From Nocardioides conyzicola (GTDB lineage Bacteria > Actinomycetota > Actinomycetes > Propionibacteriales > Nocardioidaceae): a DNA stretch of 64,000 bases. Below are positions 59,870-64,000 of the stretch, in pieces. Every line of letters starts with the position of its first letter. Position 1 is the first letter of the stretch. A program made the position numbers and the translations under genes. The notes under the pieces were generated by a model. It was not told the DNA's origin and did no database searches. It saw only the letters and a list, made by a program, of their open reading frames with translations. Where the stretch lies: assembly GCF_039543825.1 (NCBI RefSeq), contig NZ_BAABKM010000002.1, positions 2,388,133-2,452,132 of the forward strand, read 5' to 3'.

Positions 59870-60330
59870 GGGGTCCTTCGTCCGTGGGGCTCGAGGCTCT
59901 GTGGCTCGAGGTAGGCGGCGCCGGGTCCCCACTGGGCGGCCTCGTCGCCGGGGTTGGTGAGGGCGCAGGTCCTGAGGCTCAGGCAGCCGCAGCCGATGCA
60001 GCCGTCGAGGCGGTCGCGCAGCCGCTCGATCCGGGCGATCTGCTCGTCGAGCCGCGGGCGCCAGGCCTTGCTGAGCCGGTGCCAGTCCGACTTCGTCGGT
60101 GCCCGCCCGTCGGGGAGCGTGGACAGGGCCTCGCCGATCTCGTCGAGGCTCAGTCCCACGCGCTGCGCCGTACGGATGAAGGCGACGCGGCGCAGCGTCG
60201 ACTGCTCGTAGCGGCGCTGGTTGCCCGTCGTGCGCACCGACGCGATCAGGCCGCGGGACTCGTAGAAGCGGATCGCCGACGTCGCCACCCCTGCCCTCTC
60301 GGCGAGGTGGCCGATCGTCAGGTACGTCAT
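59866..60330 (-). CDS. soxR: Redox-sensitive transcriptional activator SoxR
   Basis: 154 residues from ATG 60330. MerR-type helix-turn-helix TIGHLAERAGVATSAIRFYESRGLI and a TGNQRRYEQSTLRRVAFI wing, the dimer helix LSLDEIGEALSTLP, and the iron-sulfur motif CIGCGCLSLRTC that binds [2Fe-2S]. The cluster is oxidised by redox-cycling compounds. A perfect SoxR-type palindrome lies just upstream. Its stop overlaps the amylase start; no sodium-pump or soxS-like target is beside it, so the divergent SDR and the amylase are its nearest candidate targets. Confidence 0.93.
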   Translation of the reverse strand: MTYLTIGHLAERAGVATSAIRFYESRGLIASVRTTGNQRRYEQSTLRRVAFIRTAQRVGLSLDEIGEALSTLPDGRAPTKSDWHRLSKAWRPRLDEQIARIERLRDRLDGCIGCGCLSLRTCALTNPGDEAAQWGPGAAYLEPQSLEPHGRRTP

Positions 60331-60348
60331 GGGTCCAGCCTTGCGGGA

Positions 60349-60366
60349 GTTGAAGTGAACTTCAAC
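60349..60366. promoter_or_regulatory. SoxR box
   Basis: GTTGAAGTGAACTTCAAC: two perfect 8-base arms around GA, close in form to the SoxR box CCTCAAGTTAACTTGAGG. It lies 19 bases before the soxR start and six bases from the KstR-like palindrome. Confidence 0.7.
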
Positions 60367-60372
60367 CTCGGC

Positions 60373-60398
60373 CACATCTAGAACGTGTTCTAGATGTG
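60373..60398. promoter_or_regulatory. KstR-like palindrome overlapping the SDR promoter
   Basis: Perfect 12-base arms (CACATCTAGAAC at 60373-60384; GTTCTAGATGTG at 60387-60398) around GT. The core TAGAACGTGTTCTA fits the KstR consensus TnnAACnnGTTnnA of cholesterol-catabolism repressors. It covers the expected -35 of the SDR promoter, so binding should repress. Confidence 0.65.
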
Positions 60399-60401
60399 CG
60401 G

Positions 60402-60407
60402 TAGCGT
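60402..60407 (+). promoter_or_regulatory. -10 hexamer TAGCGT for the SDR gene
   Basis: TAGCGT with seven bases to GTG 60415, four bases downstream of the KstR-like palindrome. Confidence 0.55.
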
Positions 60408-60414
60408 GCCCGCT

Positions 60415-61140
60415 GTGACTGAGCCCACCTCTCCCCGCGTCGTCGTCATCACCGGAGCCGCCTCCGGGATCGGCTACGCCACCGCCGAGCTCTTCCGCGA
60501 CCTCGGTGACACCGTCTACGGCCTCGACATCAACCCGACCGTCCCCGACGGGGTGACGTACGTCGAGTGCAACGTCGGCAGCAAGGCCGCCGTCGACGCG
60601 GCGATCGAGGTCTGTGCGGCCTCCGGCCGGATCGACGTGCTGGCCAACATCGCGGGGATCGTGCAGTTCGGCCGCATCGAGACTGTCACCGAGGACGAGT
60701 GGGACCGGGTGCACGCGGTCGACCTCAAGGGTCCGTTCTTCCTCATCCAGGCCGCGCTCCCGCACCTCCGCGCGGCCAAGGGCAACATCGTCAACGTCTC
60801 CTCGGTCGCCGGCAACGCGCCGCAGCCCTACGCCACGGCGTACGCCGCCGCGAAGGGCGGGCTCACCCAGTTCACCCGGTCGCTCGCGCTCGAGCTGTCG
60901 CCCGAGGGCATCCGCGTCAACGTGATCTGCCCCGGGACCGTCGACACCCCGATCGTCGAGCAAGTCTTCCACAAGCTCACCGACGACCTCGACACGCGCG
61001 TCGCCGACCGGCTGATGATGATGCTGCCCGGCGGCGCCATCAAGCCCTCCGAGATCGGCGACACCGTCGTCTGGCTCGCGTCCCCGTCGGCCCGGATGAT
61101 CACGGGCGCCGTGATCGCGCACGACGGTGGCATGAGCTGA
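60415..61140 (+). CDS. Short-chain dehydrogenase/reductase, KstR-regulated candidate
   Basis: 241 residues from GTG 60415. Full SDR set: VITGAASGIGYATAELF, DINPTV after strand 2 (Asp, so NAD is likelier than NADP), VLANIAGIV, IVNVSSVAG (Ser), YATAYAAAKGGL (YxxxK), and NVICPGTVDTP. The operator suggests steroid or lipid catabolism, where several SDRs belong to the KstR regulon of mycobacteria and rhodococci. No other steroid genes lie nearby. Confidence 0.9.
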   Translation: MTEPTSPRVVVITGAASGIGYATAELFRDLGDTVYGLDINPTVPDGVTYVECNVGSKAAVDAAIEVCAASGRIDVLANIAGIVQFGRIETVTEDEWDRVHAVDLKGPFFLIQAALPHLRAAKGNIVNVSSVAGNAPQPYATAYAAAKGGLTQFTRSLALELSPEGIRVNVICPGTVDTPIVEQVFHKLTDDLDTRVADRLMMMLPGGAIKPSEIGDTVVWLASPSARMITGAVIAHDGGMS

Positions 61141-61151
61141 CGCTGGAGTCA

Positions 61152-61199
61152 GGTCGTGTGCCTGAGCACGGTCCCTGGCCCGTCCTGAGGCACACGACC
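61152..61199 (+). terminator. Hairpin between the SDR gene and tRNA-Thr
   Basis: GGTCGTGTGCCT (61152-61163) pairs exactly with AGGCACACGACC (61188-61199) across 24 bases. It begins 11 bases after the SDR stop and lacks a T-run; terminator or insulating hairpin before the tRNA promoter. Confidence 0.5.
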
Positions 61200-61248
61200 C
61201 GTCGACGTCCCCGTAGCATGTGGCCCGCCGTCGGCTCGCTGACGGCAG

Positions 61249-61321
61249 GCCGCGTTAGCTCAGTTGGTAGAGCTCCCGTCTTGTAAACGGAAGGTCAGGA
61301 GTTCGAGTCTCCTACGCGGCT
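61249..61321 (+). tRNA. tRNA-Thr (UGU anticodon)
   Basis: 73 bases. Acceptor stem GCCGCGT/ACGCGGC with discriminator T, D-arm GCTC AGTTGGTA GAGC, anticodon stem CCCGT/ACGGA (outermost pair C-A mismatched) with loop CTTGTAA giving anticodon TGT, and T-arm AGGAGTTCGAGTCTCCT. It reads ACA. No CCA is encoded. An HNH gene begins 30 bases downstream. Confidence 0.93.
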
Positions 61322-61338
61322 CTGTCGGTGCTCGCGCC

Positions 61339-61344
61339 TAGGTT
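61339..61344 (+). promoter_or_regulatory. -10 hexamer TAGGTT for the HNH gene
   Basis: TAGGTT with seven bases to GTG 61352, favouring this start over a GTG at 61328. Confidence 0.5.
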
Positions 61345-61351
61345 GCCTTCC

Positions 61352-61759
61352 GTGTTCACGTGTGCGGGCTGTGGTGTCGTGCTTCCGGGTCGACGGGCGC
61401 GGAAGTACTGCAGCAATGCCTGCCAACGGTCGGCAGAACGCGATCAGCGCATCGTCGCCTGGTTGAAGAGCGGTGAAGCGGTGCACGCCGGCACGACGCC
61501 GAGGCACTACATCAGGCGCTACATCCTCGACGAGCAGGGCGGGCTCTGTGCGATCTGCGCTCTTCCGTCCGAGTGGCACGGCTTGCCGCTGACGTTGGTC
61601 CTCGATCACATCGACGGAGACGCCTCCAACAATCGACGGCAGAATCTCCGCTTGGTCTGCCCGAACTGCGACTCGCAGCTGGCGACGTACAAGAGTCGCA
61701 ACCGGGGCCGCGGGCGGGCCTGGCGGCGTGAGCGCTACGCGGACGGCAGGTCGTACTGA
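61352..61759 (+). CDS. HNH endonuclease-like protein with zinc-finger N-terminus
   Basis: 135 residues from GTG 61352. Two N-terminal Cys pairs (CAGCG and KYCSNAC) form a zinc ribbon like those preceding HNH domains. The nuclease core has CAICAL, the catalytic LVLDHIDGDASNNRRQNLRLVCPNC (His, Asn and zinc Cys pair; landmark only) and a basic tail RNRGRGRAWRRERY. Such small HNH proteins cut DNA, often as phage, mobile or stand-alone genes. It is less GC-rich than its neighbours and lies at the 3' side of a tRNA gene, a common integration place, but no integrase is present. Confidence 0.85.
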   Translation: MFTCAGCGVVLPGRRARKYCSNACQRSAERDQRIVAWLKSGEAVHAGTTPRHYIRRYILDEQGGLCAICALPSEWHGLPLTLVLDHIDGDASNNRRQNLRLVCPNCDSQLATYKSRNRGRGRAWRRERYADGRSY

Positions 61760-61825
61760 CCGGCTCACAGGAACGGCACAGGTACTCCACCGAGACCGCT
61801 CAGCGACCTGGCCGACGGTAGGCGC

Positions 61826-63226
61826 ATGACCGCGATGGCCGCGCCGACGGCGACCCGAGCAGCGCGACCGCCGTCACAGGCGCTCGTCGATGCCGCGGTG
61901 CGGACCGGTGCCGGGCTGCTGCTGTGGGGCGGGCTGCTGCTGGTCGCCTACTGGTGGGTCGTCGACGGCGGCGTCCAGGACCTGGAGGGGTGGGCGACCG
62001 GGCTGACCTCCGCCGGCCGCCTGTGCGGGCTGACGGCGTCGGTCCTGCTCCTCACCCAGGTCGCGCTGATGGCGCGCGTCCCCGCCCTCGAGCGTGCCAT
62101 CGGGCAGGACCGGCTGGCGCGCAGCCACCGCCTGGTCGGGTTCACGTCGTTCAACCTGATGCTCGCCCACGTCGGGTTGATCACCTGGGGGTACGCCGCC
62201 GGCGAGCTCGGCAGGGTCCCCGGCACGTTCTGGGACCTGACCGTCGACGATCCCGGGATGCTGCTGGCACTGGCCGGGACGCTCTGCCTGGTCCTGGTCG
62301 TCGTGACCAGCATCCGCGCCGCCCGCGGCCGGCTGCGCTACGAGTCCTGGCACCTGCTCCACCTCTACGCCTACCTCGGCGTCGGGCTCGCGTTGCCGCA
62401 CCAGCTGTGGACCGGCGCGCAGTTCACGTCGTCCCCGGTCCGCACCGTCTTCTGGTGGACGGCCTGGGCGGCCGTCGCCGCCGCGGTGCTGGCCTGGCGG
62501 GTCGCGCTGCCGGTGGGTCGCAACCTGCGGCACACGCTCCGGGTCGCCGACGTGGTGGCCGAGGCCCCCGGCGTCGTCTCGGTGCACCTGATCGGCCGCC
62601 GCCTGGATCGGCTGCCGGGCGAGGCGGGCCAGTTCTTCCTGTGGCGGTTCCTCGGCCGGCCGGGCTGGACCCGGGCAAACCCGTACTCCCTCTCGGCCGC
62701 ACCCGATGGGCGCAGCCTGCGGATCACCGTGCAGGTGGTCGGCGACGGCAGTGCCTCGCTCGCGGCGTTGCAGCCCGGGGCCCGCGTGCTGTTCGAAGGC
62801 CCCTACGGACGGCTCTCCGCGCGGGCGCGCACGCAGAGCAAGGTGGCCCTGATCGGCGCGGGCGTCGGCATGGCGCCGATCCGCGCGCTGGCCGAGGGGC
62901 TCGTCTACCGGCCCGGGGACGCGGTGCTCCTGCACCGCTACCGCGACGAGCCGCTCTTCGCCGGCGAGATCACCAGGCTGTCGCGCGAGCGAGGCCTGCG
63001 GGTGCTGGCGCTGCCCGGTCCGCGCCGCGGGCCGGGGTCGTGGACCGGCGGCCAGGTCGCCGGCCCCGTCTCGGACCTCGACGCGCTGCGCTCCTGGATC
63101 CCCGACATCGCGGAGCGCGACGTCTACCTCTGCGGCCCTTCGGCGTGGGCCGACCTCGTCCGCGCCGACCTCCAGCTCGCCGGCGTTCCGCCCGAGCGGC
63201 TCCACCTCGAGACCTTCGGATGGTGA
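61826..63226 (+). CDS. Ferric-reductase-like transmembrane flavo-oxidoreductase
   Basis: 466 residues. Six N-terminal spans, with His in AHVGLITWGYA, SWHLLHLYAYL and ALPHQLW positioned to bind haem. Then a ferredoxin-reductase module: RANPYSLSAAPDG (FAD, RxYSxS), ALIGAGVGMAPIRALAEGL (NAD(P)H loop) and YLCGPSAWADLVRADLQLAG. It passes electrons from cytoplasmic NAD(P)H through haem to the outside. Coupled to an FMN-binding protein and ApbE, it forms a likely extracytoplasmic electron-transfer unit. Confidence 0.9.
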   Translation: MTAMAAPTATRAARPPSQALVDAAVRTGAGLLLWGGLLLVAYWWVVDGGVQDLEGWATGLTSAGRLCGLTASVLLLTQVALMARVPALERAIGQDRLARSHRLVGFTSFNLMLAHVGLITWGYAAGELGRVPGTFWDLTVDDPGMLLALAGTLCLVLVVVTSIRAARGRLRYESWHLLHLYAYLGVGLALPHQLWTGAQFTSSPVRTVFWWTAWAAVAAAVLAWRVALPVGRNLRHTLRVADVVAEAPGVVSVHLIGRRLDRLPGEAGQFFLWRFLGRPGWTRANPYSLSAAPDGRSLRITVQVVGDGSASLAALQPGARVLFEGPYGRLSARARTQSKVALIGAGVGMAPIRALAEGLVYRPGDAVLLHRYRDEPLFAGEITRLSRERGLRVLALPGPRRGPGSWTGGQVAGPVSDLDALRSWIPDIAERDVYLCGPSAWADLVRADLQLAGVPPERLHLETFGW

Positions 63227-63663
63227 CCCCCGTGAAGAAGATCGTCCTCGCGTTCGCCGCCACGGTCTCGGTGGTCGTGCTCCTCTTCGGCTACGACACC
63301 TCGACCGCCGGCCGCACGACCGTGATCTCGCAGCCGTCGGTCGTCAGCGACGGCACCGGCACCACCTCCGGCAGTGGTTCGACGGGCAGCAGCATGGTCA
63401 CCGGCGATGTGGCCCAGACGCAGTGGGGTCCGGTTCAGGTCGAGCTCACCCTGGACGGCGACACGATCACGGACGTCTCGGTGGTGCAGTACCCCAACGG
63501 CAACGGCAAGGACCAGGAGATCAACTCCTACGCGTTGCCGATCCTGGTCCAGGAGACCATCGACGCGCAGAGCTCGGACATCGACGTGGTGAGCGGCGCG
63601 ACGGTCACCAGCGACGGCTACCTGCAGTCGCTGCAGAGCGCCATCGACCAGGCGTCGGCGTGA
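63220..63663 (+). CDS. Exported FMN-binding protein (flavinylation substrate)
   Basis: 147 residues from ATG 63220 (GTG 63223 also possible), overlapping the reductase stop. N-terminal span KKIVLAFAATVSVVVLLFGY, Thr/Ser/Gly linker, then the FMN-bind domain: WGPVQVELTLDGDTITDVSVVQYP and DVVSGATVTSDGY, whose SGATxTS motif carries the Thr that ApbE links covalently to FMN. The next gene is apbE. It should accept electrons from the reductase outside the membrane. Confidence 0.9.
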   Translation: MVTPVKKIVLAFAATVSVVVLLFGYDTSTAGRTTVISQPSVVSDGTGTTSGSGSTGSSMVTGDVAQTQWGPVQVELTLDGDTITDVSVVQYPNGNGKDQEINSYALPILVQETIDAQSSDIDVVSGATVTSDGYLQSLQSAIDQASA

Positions 63664-64000
63664 CCGGCACCTGGCGGGCCGTCGAGCAGGTCATGGGCCT
63701 GCCCATCAGCGTCGCCCTCCGCGGGCGGCACGCCGGGACCACGACCGCCGCGGGGGTGTGGGCGGCGGTCGTGGCCGAGCTCCGCGAGGTGGACGCGGTC
63801 TTCAGCAGCTATCGGCCCGACTCCTGGCTCAGCCGCCGCAACCGAGGTGAGCGGGTCGCGACCCCTGCGGTCGTCGAGGAGGTGCTCGGCCTGGCCGAGG
63901 AGGCGCGCGTGCAGTCCGACGGCGCCTTCGACGTACGCCGGGGCGGCGGGCTCGACCTCGACGGCGTGGTCAAGGGCTGGGCGGTCCAGCGTGTGTCCCG
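63660..64000 (+). CDS. apbE: ApbE-family FAD:protein FMN transferase, N-terminal part
   Basis: About 113 residues visible from GTG 63660 (GTGA overlap); the gene runs off the right edge. VEQVMGLPISVAL opens the fold, VDAVFSSYRPDSWLSRRNRGE is the conserved early loop, GAFDVRRGG and DLDGVVKGWAVQR match the G[AT]FD and LDLGGIAKGYA motifs. The enzyme moves FMN from FAD to a Thr of target proteins, presumably the FMN-binding protein just upstream. The metal-binding C-terminus is outside the window. Confidence 0.9.
   Translation, partial: MTGTWRAVEQVMGLPISVALRGRHAGTTTAAGVWAAVVAELREVDAVFSSYRPDSWLSRRNRGERVATPAVVEEVLGLAEEARVQSDGAFDVRRGGGLDLDGVVKGWAVQRVS

Overview
The window is GC-rich, tightly packed actinobacterial chromosome. 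It carries genes for mycothiol (mshA), CarD, a RegX3/SenX3/PhoU phosphate module, a GpgS/FolP2 pair, F420/LLM-type oxidoreductases and type VII secretion substrates. Gene content and style suggest the Nocardioidaceae (Nocardioides-like); this is inferred from gene families, not from a marker sequence. About 70 protein genes and one tRNA gene are supported. Many neighbouring stop and start codons overlap as ATGA or GTGA, and at least nineteen genes start 6-7 nt after a TANNNT -10 hexamer, which is the geometry of leaderless transcripts.

Layout. 1-5.8 kb: the start of a polyprenyl glycosylphosphotransferase, an ArsR/SRPBCC/TIGR03086 operon with a paired palindromic operator, a lower-GC acyltransferase gene flanked by a direct duplication of the TIGR03086 gene (the second copy lacks its 5' end), a small DUF gene and galE. 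5.9-11 kb: amidase, two tandem TetR genes sharing an upstream motif, then a coupled gpgS-folP2-LigB-like-RibD-like operon. 11-21.7 kb: acyl-CoA ligase and LLM oxidoreductases, a three-gene type VII secretion-substrate locus, a lipoprotein, an MFS exporter and typA. 21.7-29.9 kb: two paralogous exported beta-propeller/Ig-like proteins, a protealysin-like M4 protease carrying a C-terminal emfourin-like domain, a racemase and an SDR. 29.9-41.6 kb: conserved housekeeping block of mshA, ybjN, regX3-senX3 diverging from phoU across a Pho box, gpmA, an LpqE-like lipoprotein, a UbiA prenyltransferase, carD, a degenerate IspD-like gene, a hexapeptide acetyltransferase, ispD, nirD and ispF. 41.6-48 kb: Mo-oxidoreductase, an SDR lacking the catalytic Tyr, cysS, rlmB and a membrane metallophosphoesterase. 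48-56.6 kb: a branched-chain-amino-acid-type ABC cluster with two substrate-binding lipoproteins, a fused LivH-LivM permease, LivG, LivF, an exported companion and a small membrane protein. 56.6-64 kb: DUF4032 kinase-like protein, a GH13 amylase coupled to soxR, an SDR behind SoxR-box and KstR-like palindromes, tRNA-Thr, an HNH protein, and a ferric-reductase/FMN-binding/ApbE electron-transfer operon that runs off the right edge.

The least explained structure is a pair of intergenic elements (21774-21860 and 43960-44049). Each forms three consecutive hairpins with loops of 2, 10 and 4 nt, and the central 19-bp arms overlap the third hairpin (and touch or overlap the first). The two copies keep this geometry while the stem sequences differ in a compensating way. 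Other hairpin or palindromic repeats lie at 28623-28681, 35666-35851, 57892-57991 and 61152-61199. No CRISPR array, prophage, transposase or rRNA was found.
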